A stretch of DNA of 64,000 nt. Source: JACVRW01 sp963819115 (GTDB taxonomy: Bacteria > Actinomycetota > Thermoleophilia > Solirubrobacterales > Thermoleophilaceae). The notes beneath the pieces are model-generated. The model did not search any database and was not told the origin of the DNA. It saw nothing but the letters and a program-made list of their open reading frames with translations. Positions 51,520 to 60,110 of this stretch are shown in pieces. How positions within the stretch are numbered: the stretch's first letter is position 1; every line of letters begins with the position of its first letter. The position numbers and the translations under genes were made by a program. The stretch is taken from the NCBI GenBank assembly GCA_963819115.1, contig CAWFUR010000010.1, positions 1 to 64,000 on the forward strand, in the 5' to 3' direction.

Positions 51520-52299
51520 ATGGAGATCGAGCAGCGCCACGAGCGCATCGGAGGCCTGGAGGTGAACCGGCGCGTGGCGGGCGGCGCTCCGGTGATCTAC
51601 GTGCACGGTGTGCCCACGGGCTCGATCCAGTGGGAGCCGTTCCTCGTGCGCACCGGCGGCGTGGCGCCAGACCTGCCCGGCTTCGGGGCTTCCGACAAGC
51701 CCCCACACTTCGACTACTCGATCCAGGGGTACGGCGACTTCCTCGAGACGTTCGTGGACGCGCTCGGACTGGAGCGCTACTCGCTCGTGCTTCACGACTG
51801 GGGCGCCGTGGGGCTGGAGCTGGCCCGCCGGCACCCGGAGCGGGTCGAGCGGCTGGTGCTCCTGAGCACCGTGCCGTTCGTGCCTGGCTACCGCTGGCAT
51901 CGGGTGGCCCGCGCGTGGCGCCGCCCGCTGGTGGGCGAGCTCACCATGGCGCTCACCACCCGCTGGGCCTTCCGCCGGGAGCTGCCGGCCTCCCTCGCCG
52001 ACCCGGCGTGGGAGCAGTTCGACCACGGCACCCAGCGGGCGATCCTGAAGCTGTATCGCTCCGCGCCCTCGGAGGTGCTGGCCAGGGCGGGCGAGGGCCT
52101 CGACCGGCTTCGTGCTCCCGCGCTCGTGCTCTGGCCCACCGCCGACCCCTACATCGGGCCGGAGTTCGCCGCGCCCACGACCGCGTCACTCGGCGGATCG
52201 GCGGAGCTCGAGATGGTGGAGTCCGGGCACTGGCTCTGGGACGACCGGCCCGAGGTGGTGGACCGCGTGGCGGGCTTTCTGGCTCGTCCGCTCGGCTAG
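51520..52299 (+). CDS. Haloalkane dehalogenase-like alpha/beta hydrolase
   Basis: A 259-aa alpha/beta hydrolase. Oxyanion-hole strand VIYVHGVPTGSIQW, DLPGFGASDKP, nucleophile elbow LVLHDWGAVG, where Asp stands in place of Ser as in haloalkane dehalogenases and epoxide hydrolases, and the late His in ESGHWLW. The substrate is unknown. It starts 37 bp from the divergent endonuclease III gene. Confidence 0.85.
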   Translation: MEIEQRHERIGGLEVNRRVAGGAPVIYVHGVPTGSIQWEPFLVRTGGVAPDLPGFGASDKPPHFDYSIQGYGDFLETFVDALGLERYSLVLHDWGAVGLELARRHPERVERLVLLSTVPFVPGYRWHRVARAWRRPLVGELTMALTTRWAFRRELPASLADPAWEQFDHGTQRAILKLYRSAPSEVLARAGEGLDRLRAPALVLWPTADPYIGPEFAAPTTASLGGSAELEMVESGHWLWDDRPEVVDRVAGFLARPLG

Positions 52300-52312
52300 C
52301 CTGTCGGGTCAG

Positions 52313-54028
52313 GTGCTCCGGGCCGCGCTCTCCGCAGTCACGGCGCCACCTCGCGGCGACACGGGCGAGGTCGCGCCCGGCTCCCGCTTCGCGCGGAAAG
52401 GATCCGTTCCCGAACGCCCGCCGCTTCACCGCCGGATCGACTGGTGGCGCTGGGCGCCGGTGATCGCCGCGCTGCTGTTCGCCGTGGTCTACATGATCTG
52501 GCAGCCGCGCACCGTGGACCTGGCCGCGCACACCTTCCGCGCCGATCTCTTCGGCGAGGAGGGATTCACGATCTGGAACGGCCAGTGGTACGGCGGGCAC
52601 CACACGCCCGCCTACAGCATCATCTCGCCGCCGATCGCCTGGCTCCTCGGCCCGCCGCTGGCGCTGGCCATCGTCTCCGTGGCCTCAGCGGCGCTGTTCG
52701 AGCCGCTGGCCCGCGGGTACTTCGGGGCCGAGCGCGCGCGCTGGGGATCGATCTGGTTCGGCATCGGAACGGCCACGCTGCTGTTCACGAGCCGCCTGCC
52801 CTTCGCTATCGGAGTCGCGTTCGGTCTGGCCGCGCTGCTCGCGCTCCAGCGGCGCCACCGCGTGCTCGCCATCGTCTTCGCGGTGCTCTGTCCACTGGGC
52901 AGCCCGGTGGCCGGGCTCTTCCTGGCCATGGCCGGGGTGGCGTTCGCCATCGCCGCGGGCCGCGATCGCACGCAGCGGCGCGAGGGCATCGCGATCGCCG
53001 CCGCGGCGTTCATCCCGCCCGTGTTCCTGGCGTGGGCTTTCCCGGAGGGAGGCTGGGCTCCCTTCCCGTTCACGGCCTACCTGCCGATCCCGCTGTTCGC
53101 GGTGGTGTGCCTGCTCGTGCTGCCCCGCCGCGAGAAGGCGCTGCGCTGGGGTGCCGCCCTCTACGGCCTCGGCGCGACGGCGGCGCTCTTCATCGACACG
53201 CAGATGGGCGGCAACGCGGTGCGCCTCGGTGCCCTCTTCGGCGGGCCGCTGCTCGTGTGCGCGCTCTGGGACCGCCCGTGGGTCCGGCGCGCCTGGATGG
53301 CTCCGGTGCTGGCGGCGGCGGTGGTGGGGCTGGCCTTCTGGCAGTGGTCGCCGGCCGTGCGCGACGTGATCAAGTACCTCGAGGACCCGGCGGCCAAGTC
53401 CGACTACTTCGAGCCGCTCCGCCAATACCTGGCCACGCTCCCCGACCAGCGGCGAATCGAGATCCCGTTCACCCGCAGCCACTGGGAGGGTGCGGAGATC
53501 GCGCTGCACACGCCACTTGCCCGAGGATGGCTCCGGCAGCTCGACACCGGCCGCAACCCGATCTTCTACCGGGGGCCGATCAACCAGCTCACGTACGCGA
53601 GCTGGCTGGCCGAGAACGCGGTGCGTTACGTGGCGCTTCCGAGCGCCAAGCCGGACAAGAGCTCCTACGCCGAACGGGCGCTGATCGAGCACGGCCTCCC
53701 CTACCTCCGCCTGCGCTGGCGCTCCGACGACTGGCGCGTTTACGAGGTGATCCTGCCCACGCCCTTCGTGATCCCGCAGAAGGACGCGAACATCGTGCTC
53801 GAGGAGCTTGGCTCGGACCAGGTGCTGCTCGACGTGAAGAAGCCCGGTGAGGCGATCGTGCGGGTGCGGTGGACGCAGTATTGGTTCGCACGCAACGCAT
53901 GCGTGGAGCCCTACGGCAACTGGACCCGGATCATCGCCCCGAAGAAGGGACTCGTGAAAATGAGCACCCGCTTCTCGCCCGAGCGCCTGTTCCAGCGCGG
54001 GCGGCGTTGCAACGGCAGCGCGTCCTGA
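52313..54028 (+). CDS. Large polytopic membrane protein, unknown function
   Basis: Protein of about 571 aa, with eight to ten hydrophobic segments in residues 40-340 and a soluble C-terminal 200 residues (EPLRQYLATLPDQRRIEIPFTRSHWE onwards). The layout resembles GT-C-type or YfhO-like glycosyl transfer membrane proteins with an extracytoplasmic tail. The GTG at 52313 is the best start, though the first 40 residues are unlike the rest. It sits just downstream of the hydrolase gene. Confidence 0.6.
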   Translation: MLRAALSAVTAPPRGDTGEVAPGSRFARKGSVPERPPLHRRIDWWRWAPVIAALLFAVVYMIWQPRTVDLAAHTFRADLFGEEGFTIWNGQWYGGHHTPAYSIISPPIAWLLGPPLALAIVSVASAALFEPLARGYFGAERARWGSIWFGIGTATLLFTSRLPFAIGVAFGLAALLALQRRHRVLAIVFAVLCPLGSPVAGLFLAMAGVAFAIAAGRDRTQRREGIAIAAAAFIPPVFLAWAFPEGGWAPFPFTAYLPIPLFAVVCLLVLPRREKALRWGAALYGLGATAALFIDTQMGGNAVRLGALFGGPLLVCALWDRPWVRRAWMAPVLAAAVVGLAFWQWSPAVRDVIKYLEDPAAKSDYFEPLRQYLATLPDQRRIEIPFTRSHWEGAEIALHTPLARGWLRQLDTGRNPIFYRGPINQLTYASWLAENAVRYVALPSAKPDKSSYAERALIEHGLPYLRLRWRSDDWRVYEVILPTPFVIPQKDANIVLEELGSDQVLLDVKKPGEAIVRVRWTQYWFARNACVEPYGNWTRIIAPKKGLVKMSTRFSPERLFQRGRRCNGSAS

Positions 54029-54062
54029 GCGACCGCCCGAGCTTGTACTAGGCTTGGCGGTC

Positions 54063-54866
54063 ATGTCCCGGTCCCACCCGCTGCTCGTGCAGCTGGCGCG
54101 GGTCTGGCGTCAGAGTGGTCGCTGGCTTCCCAAGGGCTGGCTCGACGCGCTCCGCCAGCTGGCCCTGTTCGCCGGTGCCTATTACGCGTACCGCCTGGTG
54201 CGCGGCTTCGTGGACGGCGAGGCCGGCGTGGCCTTCGAGAACGCCCGCAACCTCGTGCACGTGGAGCGCGGCCTCGGCCTCTTCTTCGAGCCCGGTCTCC
54301 AGGCCTGGGCCCGCAGCCAGGACTGGATCCTCACGGGCGCCAACTGGATGTACGTGAACTCCCACTTCGTGGTGACCACCACGTTCCTGATCTGGCTCTA
54401 CCTCGCGCGCAACAGCGCCTACTACTTCGTGCGCAACATGTTCATGGTGGCCATGGGCCTCGCCCTCGTGCTCTACGTGGCGTATCCCACCGCTCCGCCG
54501 CGCTTCATGCCGGAGTGGGGCTTCACCGACTCGGTGGCCTCCTTCGTGGGCGACTCGGCTTCCAACACGGCCAGCGTGCTCTACAACCCCTTCGCCGCGG
54601 TGCCGAGCATGCACGTGGCCTTCTCCCTCATGATCGCCGTGCCCGCGGTGGCACTGGTGCGCAATCGCGTGCTCCGGGTGCTGTGGGCGTTCTACCCAGT
54701 CGTCGTGACCTTCGTGGTGGTCGTCACGGCCAACCACTTCTGGATCGACGCGGCACTGGGCGCGATCGTGGCGGCGGTCTCCGCGGTGGCCGCCTCCGAG
54801 GCCTTCGCCCGCGCGCGGCCCGAGGCATGGGCCTGGCGCACGCGCGAGGCCAAGGTCACCGCGTGA
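54063..54866 (+). CDS. PAP2-type membrane phosphatase / inositolphosphotransferase-like
   Basis: A 267-aa membrane protein of the PAP2 (Aur1-like) type: TAPPRFMP, then VPSMHVAFSLM (PSxH) and TANHFWIDAALGA (H-x3-D), giving the two catalytic His and an Asp. It removes or transfers a phosphate from a lipid head-group. The stop overlaps the next gene's GTG as GTGA. Because that gene is a CDP-alcohol phosphotransferase and the one after is inositol-phosphate synthase, a phosphatidylinositol-phosphate phosphatase role is plausible. Confidence 0.82.
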   Translation: MSRSHPLLVQLARVWRQSGRWLPKGWLDALRQLALFAGAYYAYRLVRGFVDGEAGVAFENARNLVHVERGLGLFFEPGLQAWARSQDWILTGANWMYVNSHFVVTTTFLIWLYLARNSAYYFVRNMFMVAMGLALVLYVAYPTAPPRFMPEWGFTDSVASFVGDSASNTASVLYNPFAAVPSMHVAFSLMIAVPAVALVRNRVLRVLWAFYPVVVTFVVVVTANHFWIDAALGAIVAAVSAVAASEAFARARPEAWAWRTREAKVTA

Positions 54867-55519
54867 GCGACGAGGTGGACGCTCCTCCCCGCCGTGCCCG
54901 TGCCCCGCGCGGGCGCAACGGCGCCCGCGGCGAGCTCCGCGCCACCGCCCGCGACCGCCTGATCGAGTCGCGCCTGACCCCGAACACCATCTCGCTCACC
55001 GGGTTCGTGCTGAACCTCGTGGCCGCCGCGCTGATCCTCGAGGAGCACTTCGTGCTCGCGGCCCTCGCCTTCATCATCGGATCCGTGATGGACATGTTCG
55101 ACGGCCGCTACTCGCGTATGTCGGGCAAGGGCACTGTGTTCGGCGCGTTCCTCGACTCCACCCTCGATCGCATCGAGGAGGGCGTGGTCCTGGCCGCCAT
55201 CGCGGCCTACTACGCCAAGCAGGGGCAGGACGTGGTGGTGGGCTTCACCGTCCTGGCCGTGGTGGGGTCGTACATGGTGAGCTACACCCGCGCGCGGGCC
55301 GAGGCCCTGGGCGTGGAGTGCAAGGTGGGAATCGCCTCACGGGCCGTGCGCGTGGTGATCCTGTCGGCGGGCCTGATGTTTGCCGCCGGCGAGATCGTGG
55401 GAGACTTGGACCTGCTCGAGCCGGCCGTGTACGCACTCGCGGCGCTGACCATCTTCACGACGTTCCAGCGGGTGTTCCACGTACGCCGCCAGCTCATCCG
55501 GACGGCGGAGAGCGTGTAA
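54863..55519 (+). CDS. CDP-alcohol phosphatidyltransferase (PIP synthase candidate)
   Basis: A 218-aa membrane enzyme with the CDP-alcohol motif D-x2-D-G-x3-R-x8-G-x3-D-x3-D (DMFDGRYSRMS ... GAFLDSTLD), the usual A-R being S-R. It joins a phosphorylated alcohol to CDP-diacylglycerol. With ino1 next door the likely product is phosphatidylinositol phosphate; PgsA-type activity cannot be excluded. An acidic-basic N-terminal tail of about 30 residues precedes the conserved part. Confidence 0.85.
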   Translation: MSDEVDAPPRRARAPRGRNGARGELRATARDRLIESRLTPNTISLTGFVLNLVAAALILEEHFVLAALAFIIGSVMDMFDGRYSRMSGKGTVFGAFLDSTLDRIEEGVVLAAIAAYYAKQGQDVVVGFTVLAVVGSYMVSYTRARAEALGVECKVGIASRAVRVVILSAGLMFAAGEIVGDLDLLEPAVYALAALTIFTTFQRVFHVRRQLIRTAESV

Positions 55520-55524
55520 CCCGG

Positions 55525-55574
55525 ACCCGCGTGGCGGGTTCATATCTCCAGGGCCCCGGACGGGGCCGTTTTCT
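55525..55574 (+). terminator. Terminator / candidate attenuator ahead of ino1
   Basis: A first stem ACCCGC/GCGGGT (55525-55539) is followed by GGCCCCG-GA-CGGGGCC (55552-55567) and a TTTT run (55569-55572). It ends only about 20 bp before the ino1 start and ribosome site, so a promoter cannot fit between; any ino1 transcript from upstream passes through it. Confidence 0.75.
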
Positions 55575-55595
55575 TGGCTGCATCAGGAGGGCTCA

Positions 55596-56768
55596 GTGAC
55601 CGAAATTTCAGTTTCAACCAACGGTGGCGCGCGCTATCAATCAGAGAAGGTGCGCGTGGCAGTTGTGGGCGTGGGCAACTGCGCCTCGGCGTTCGTCCAG
55701 GGCGTGGAGTACTACAAGGAGGCCGAGGGTGACCAGCCGGTCCCCGGTCTCATGCACGTGGACCTGGGCGGCTACCACATCCGCGACATCGAGTTCACGG
55801 CCGCGTTCGACATCGACAAGGACAAGGTCGGCAAGGACCTGTCCGAGGCGATCTGGGCGGGCCAGAACAACACCATCAAGTTCGCCGACGTGCCCCACCT
55901 CGGCGTGCCCGTCTACCGGGGGATGACCCACGACGGTCTCGGCAAGTACCTGAAGCAGAAGATCGAGAAGGCTCCGGGCGAGACCGACGACATCATCCAG
56001 ATCCTCAAGGAGACAAAGACCGACGTGGTGGTCTCCTACCTCCCGGTGGGCTCCGAGCAGGCCACCAAGTGGTACGTCGAGCAGGTGATCGAGGCGGGCT
56101 GCGGGTTCGTGAACTGCATCCCCGTGTTCATCGCCTCGCAGAACTACTGGGCCAACCGCTTCCGCAAGGCCGGGCTGCCGATCGTCGGGGACGACATCAA
56201 GTCCCAGGTGGGCGCCACGATCGTGCACCGCACACTGGCCAGCCTGTTCCAGGACCGCGGCCTGAAGCTCGCGCACACCTCGCAGCTGAACGTGGGCGGG
56301 AACATGGACTTCTTCAACATGCTCGAGCGCGAACGCCTCGAGTCGAAGAAGATCTCCAAGACGCAGGCCGTGACCTCGCTGCTGAACGAGCAGCTGCCGG
56401 CCGACGACGTGCACGTCGGACCGTCGGACTACGTGCCGTGGCTAACGGATCGCAAGTGGGCGCACATCCGCCTCGAGGCCGAGGCCTTTGGGGACGTGCC
56501 GCTGTCGCTCGAGGCCAAGCTCGAGGTGTGGGACTCCCCCAACTCGGCCGGCATCGTGATCGACGCCGTGCGCTGCTGCAAGCTCGCCTTGAACCACGGA
56601 ATAGCCGGCCCGCTGGAGGAGCCCAGCTCCTACCTGATGAAGTCGCCTCCCGTGCAGGTGCCCGACACCACCGCACGCGAGAACACGGAGAGCTTCATCG
56701 CCAAGTACGCCGGCGCGCCGAAGCTGCCGGGCGGCGAGGCCCGCATCAAGGTCGAGCCCTCGGGTTGA
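55596..56768 (+). CDS. ino1: myo-Inositol-1-phosphate synthase
   Basis: A 390-aa NAD-dependent enzyme converting glucose-6-phosphate to inositol-1-phosphate. VRVAVVGVGNCASAFVQGV is the nucleotide site. NCIPVFIAS, GDDIKSQVGATIVHRTL and LNVGGNMDFFNML are the family signatures. The GTG start has AGGAGGG upstream. It feeds inositol phosphate to the CDP-alcohol transferase. Confidence 0.95.
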   Translation: MTEISVSTNGGARYQSEKVRVAVVGVGNCASAFVQGVEYYKEAEGDQPVPGLMHVDLGGYHIRDIEFTAAFDIDKDKVGKDLSEAIWAGQNNTIKFADVPHLGVPVYRGMTHDGLGKYLKQKIEKAPGETDDIIQILKETKTDVVVSYLPVGSEQATKWYVEQVIEAGCGFVNCIPVFIASQNYWANRFRKAGLPIVGDDIKSQVGATIVHRTLASLFQDRGLKLAHTSQLNVGGNMDFFNMLERERLESKKISKTQAVTSLLNEQLPADDVHVGPSDYVPWLTDRKWAHIRLEAEAFGDVPLSLEAKLEVWDSPNSAGIVIDAVRCCKLALNHGIAGPLEEPSSYLMKSPPVQVPDTTARENTESFIAKYAGAPKLPGGEARIKVEPSG

Positions 56769-58225
56769 CCCTGCGGAACACGACGGAGTCTCTTGACGGG
56801 CGGCCCCTGGGCCGCCCGTCTTGCTTTCTGATCACCCTCGCCACGGTCTTCCTCGCCTGCGGCATCGCCAGCGCCGCACCCCCGGCCCCGGGATCCGCGG
56901 GCATCGGCGATCACCTCTTCCCGTCGCTGGGCAACGGCGGCTACGAGGTGGACCACTACGGGCTCACGCTCCGGTACGGAGGACCGGACCTTCAGCAGGT
57001 CGACGGCACGGCCGTGATCCGGGCCCGCACCCGGCAGGCGCTGTCGCGGTTCGACCTCGACTTCGCGGGTGACGCCGTTAAGTCCGTGAGCGTGAACGGA
57101 CACCATGCGGACTGGCGTGTGAACGCCGGCGAGCTCGTGATCACGCCCGGGCGGCCGCTCGCCGCCGGGCGCCGCCTCCGAATGAGCGTCGCGTACCGCA
57201 GCGGCCCGCGCCGCGCCGTGGCCGGCGCCTGGTTCCTGGCCCCCGGAGGATCGGTCGTCGCTCCACAGCCCAACCTGGCGCACCGCATCTTCCCGGCCAA
57301 CGACCACCCCAGCGACAAGGCTCGCTACGACTTCGCGCTCGACGTGCCCGCCGGCGTGACGGCGGTGGCGAACGGGAGGCTCACCGGCCATCACTCCCAT
57401 GCCGGGCGGACCGTGTGGCACTACTCCGACCGGCGCCCCATGGCCAGCGAGCTGGTGCAGGTGGCCGTGGGGGACCTCACCGTGACCCGGCGGAAGGGTC
57501 CGCACGGGCTCCCCATTCGCGACGTGCTCCCGCGAGCAAGGGCGGCCGGGGTCATTCCCGGGCTCGCGCGCACCGCGGCTCAGATCGCCTGGATGGAGGC
57601 GCGGGTGGGCCCGTACCCGTTCGAGGTCTACGGGGTGCTGGCCGCCGACGTGGACTTCCCCTTCGCCCTCGAGAGCCAGACGCTCTCGCTCTTCCCCGTC
57701 ACCTTCCTCGCCGCCCCGGCAGAGCAGCGCGAGCCGACACTCGTGCACGAGCTGGCGCACCAGTGGTTCGGGGATAGCGTCTCGCCGCGCCGCTGGAGCG
57801 ACGTGTGGCTGAACGAGGGCCACGCCACCTGGTACGAGTACCTGTACGCCCAGTCGCAGGGCTGGAGCGACCTCAACCAGATCATGCGCCTGGTGTACGC
57901 CGGCTCCGACGGGCTGCGCGCCGAGGACGGCCCCGTGGCCCGCCCGAACAGCGGCGCGATCGAGGACCTGTTCAGCGACAACGTCTACGCCGGCGGAGCG
58001 CTGGTGCTCTACGCCCTCCGCGAGAAGGTGGGCGGTCTCGTGTTCCAGCGGATCGAGCGCGCGTGGGTCCGTGACAACGCCGGCGGCTCGGCGGGCACAG
58101 CGGACTTCATCGCCCTCGCGTCCCGGATCTCGGGCCGCAGGCTCGGGCCGTTCCTCCACGCCTGGCTCTACGGGAAGGTCACGCCTGCCATGCCCGGTCA
58201 TCCCGGTTGGAAGAAGAGGCAGTAG
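56765..58225 (+). CDS. Secreted M1-family metallopeptidase
   Basis: An M1 (gluzincin) aminopeptidase-like protein of about 486 aa: HELAHQWFGDSV and the downstream Glu in WLNEGHATWYEYL give the zinc site HExxH-x18-E. The N-terminus is a signal peptide (CFLITLATVFLACGIASAA). The TTG at 56765 overlaps the ino1 stop (TTGA); no closer ATG or GTG exists. A perfect 12-bp stem falls between the TTG and the signal peptide, so the start is uncertain. Confidence 0.85.
   Translation: MTLRNTTESLDGRPLGRPSCFLITLATVFLACGIASAAPPAPGSAGIGDHLFPSLGNGGYEVDHYGLTLRYGGPDLQQVDGTAVIRARTRQALSRFDLDFAGDAVKSVSVNGHHADWRVNAGELVITPGRPLAAGRRLRMSVAYRSGPRRAVAGAWFLAPGGSVVAPQPNLAHRIFPANDHPSDKARYDFALDVPAGVTAVANGRLTGHHSHAGRTVWHYSDRRPMASELVQVAVGDLTVTRRKGPHGLPIRDVLPRARAAGVIPGLARTAAQIAWMEARVGPYPFEVYGVLAADVDFPFALESQTLSLFPVTFLAAPAEQREPTLVHELAHQWFGDSVSPRRWSDVWLNEGHATWYEYLYAQSQGWSDLNQIMRLVYAGSDGLRAEDGPVARPNSGAIEDLFSDNVYAGGALVLYALREKVGGLVFQRIERAWVRDNAGGSAGTADFIALASRISGRRLGPFLHAWLYGKVTPAMPGHPGWKKRQ
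56795..56825 (+). terminator. Terminator-like stem after ino1, within the M1 peptidase leader
   Basis: GACGGGCGGCCC (56795-56806) pairs perfectly with GGGCCGCCCGTC (56809-56820), followed by TTGCTTTCT. It ends ino1 transcription or attenuates the downstream M1 gene. Confidence 0.7.
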
Positions 58226-58250
58226 GGGCCCGCGCCCTATCCTGCGGACC

Positions 58251-60110
58251 GTGGCATCCGACGCCCTACGGATCGCACAGGTCACCCCATACCCGTGGGA
58301 GCAGCACCACGAGGTGAACCACTTCGTGGACCGGCTCTCCGACGAGCTGTGCCGGCGCGGCCACCAGGTCGTGGTGGTGGCTCCCTCGGACTCCCGGGAG
58401 CTGGTGAAGGAGGGCCGGGCGCGCGTGGAGGCGCAGCAACGGGACTCCGACGCCCTGTTCGCCGAAGCCGGCAGCGCCTCGCTCGTGGCCGTGGGGCAGA
58501 GCCTGCCGTTCCGCCGTGGCGGCTCCGTGGCCCTGCCACTGGACGTGTCCCGCACGCTCGAGGACCTGCTCGAGCACACCGAGCTCGACTTCGTCCACGT
58601 GCACGAGCCGTTCGCGCCCAGCGCGGCGTCGGCGGCGCTGCGCCACTCCCGCGCACTCAACGTCGGGAGCTTCCACGGGGCCACCGAGAGGCTGCTCTCG
58701 ACCCAGGTGGCCCGCCGGGTGGTGGAGCTGCTCTTCGGCCGCCTGGACGGCCGCAGCGCGAGCTTCACCGTGACCCGCGAGCTGATGGAGCGCTACTTCC
58801 CCGGCGACTACCGCCTGATCCGCCCGGGGGCCGACCTTCTGCACCGCACCGCCGCCGAGGCGGAGGGACCGCCTGAGATCGTGTTCTCGGCCGAGGAGGA
58901 GCGCGGGGCGCTGCGCCTCTTCCTGCGCGCGCTGCGACGCCTGTCCACGGATCTCGACTGGCGGGCCACCATCTGGCTGAGGGACCCCTCGAGCGCGCCG
59001 GCGGTGACGCTGTCGCGGCGCCTGCGCGACCGGGTGCAACTCGCGGGACCAGGCGACGGCTCCGAGGCCCAGTACCTGGCCCGCGCGCGCATCTTCGTGG
59101 CCGCCTCCTCGGGGGCGGCGCCCGCGCCTCAGCTCGTGCTGCGGGCCCTGGCCGGCGGTGCGGTGCCCGTGGTGGCGCGCCTGCCGCAGTACGAGGAGTC
59201 CGTGCGCGACGGTGAGCTGGGGCTGCTCTTCGAGCCGCGCGACGCGCTCACGCTGGCCGCGCAGCTGGAGCGCCTGCTGTCCTCGCCCGCGCTGCTCAGC
59301 GACCTGACCGGGAGGGTGGAGCGGGCGCACCCGGAGCTCGAATGGTCGCGCACGGCGGACCGGTTCGAGGAGCTGTACGCGGAGATCGCCGCGCGCCGGC
59401 ACTCCACCAACGGCAAGCCGGAGATCCGCCGGCGGCTGGCGGAGCGGGACTTCGTGCACGTGGACCTCCACATGCACACCGACCACTCGCCCGATTGCGC
59501 GACGCCGGTGGACACGCTTCTCGAGACGGCGAAGAAGGTGGGCCTCGGCGCCATCGCGATCACCGACCACAACGAGGTGTCGGGAGCGCTGGAGGCCCGG
59601 GAGCGGGCCAACGGGATCAAGGTGATCGTGGCCGAGGAGGTGAAGACGGCCGACCAGGGCGAGGTGATCGGCCTCTTCATCGAGGAGAAGATCCCCCGGG
59701 GCATGACGCTCCAGGAGACGATCGCCGAGATCCGCCGCCAGGGCGGGCTCGTGTACGTCCCGCACCCGTTCGACCGCATGCACGCGGTCCCCGACTACGA
59801 GAACCTGCTTGCGGTGGTCGAGGACGTGGACGCGATGGAGGTCTTCAACCCGCGCGTGGCCTTCTCCGCCTTCAACGAGGAGGCGGCCCGCTTCGCGGCC
59901 AAGTACCGGATCGTCGCCGGCGCCGGCTCGGACAGCCACGTGGCTCAGGGACTGGGATCCGTGAAGATCCGGATGCGCGACTTCGACGGGCCCGAGGAGT
60001 TCCTCGAGTCTCTCCGGGACGCGGACATCGTCCGCAAGCGCCAGTCGCTCCTGTACGTGCAGGCCCTCAAGTTCATCCAGACCAAGGGTCCGCGGGGGCG
60101 CAGGAGATGA
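58251..60110 (+). CDS. Glycosyltransferase (GT4-like) - PHP domain fusion
   Basis: A 619-aa protein with two clear parts. Residues 1 to about 385 resemble a GT-B glycosyltransferase (RIAQVTPYPWEQHHEVNHFVDRL, HVHEPFAPSAA, with late EESVRDGELGLLFEPRDA). From about 404 a PHP metal-hydrolase domain carries its four motifs: HVDLHMHTDHS, ITDHNEV, PHPFD and GSDSH. Start GTG at 58251, in a 25-bp gap. The pairing suggests sugar transfer and phosphate removal in one pathway. The stop overlaps the next gene start. Confidence 0.85.
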   Translation: MASDALRIAQVTPYPWEQHHEVNHFVDRLSDELCRRGHQVVVVAPSDSRELVKEGRARVEAQQRDSDALFAEAGSASLVAVGQSLPFRRGGSVALPLDVSRTLEDLLEHTELDFVHVHEPFAPSAASAALRHSRALNVGSFHGATERLLSTQVARRVVELLFGRLDGRSASFTVTRELMERYFPGDYRLIRPGADLLHRTAAEAEGPPEIVFSAEEERGALRLFLRALRRLSTDLDWRATIWLRDPSSAPAVTLSRRLRDRVQLAGPGDGSEAQYLARARIFVAASSGAAPAPQLVLRALAGGAVPVVARLPQYEESVRDGELGLLFEPRDALTLAAQLERLLSSPALLSDLTGRVERAHPELEWSRTADRFEELYAEIAARRHSTNGKPEIRRRLAERDFVHVDLHMHTDHSPDCATPVDTLLETAKKVGLGAIAITDHNEVSGALEARERANGIKVIVAEEVKTADQGEVIGLFIEEKIPRGMTLQETIAEIRRQGGLVYVPHPFDRMHAVPDYENLLAVVEDVDAMEVFNPRVAFSAFNEEAARFAAKYRIVAGAGSDSHVAQGLGSVKIRMRDFDGPEEFLESLRDADIVRKRQSLLYVQALKFIQTKGPRGRRR

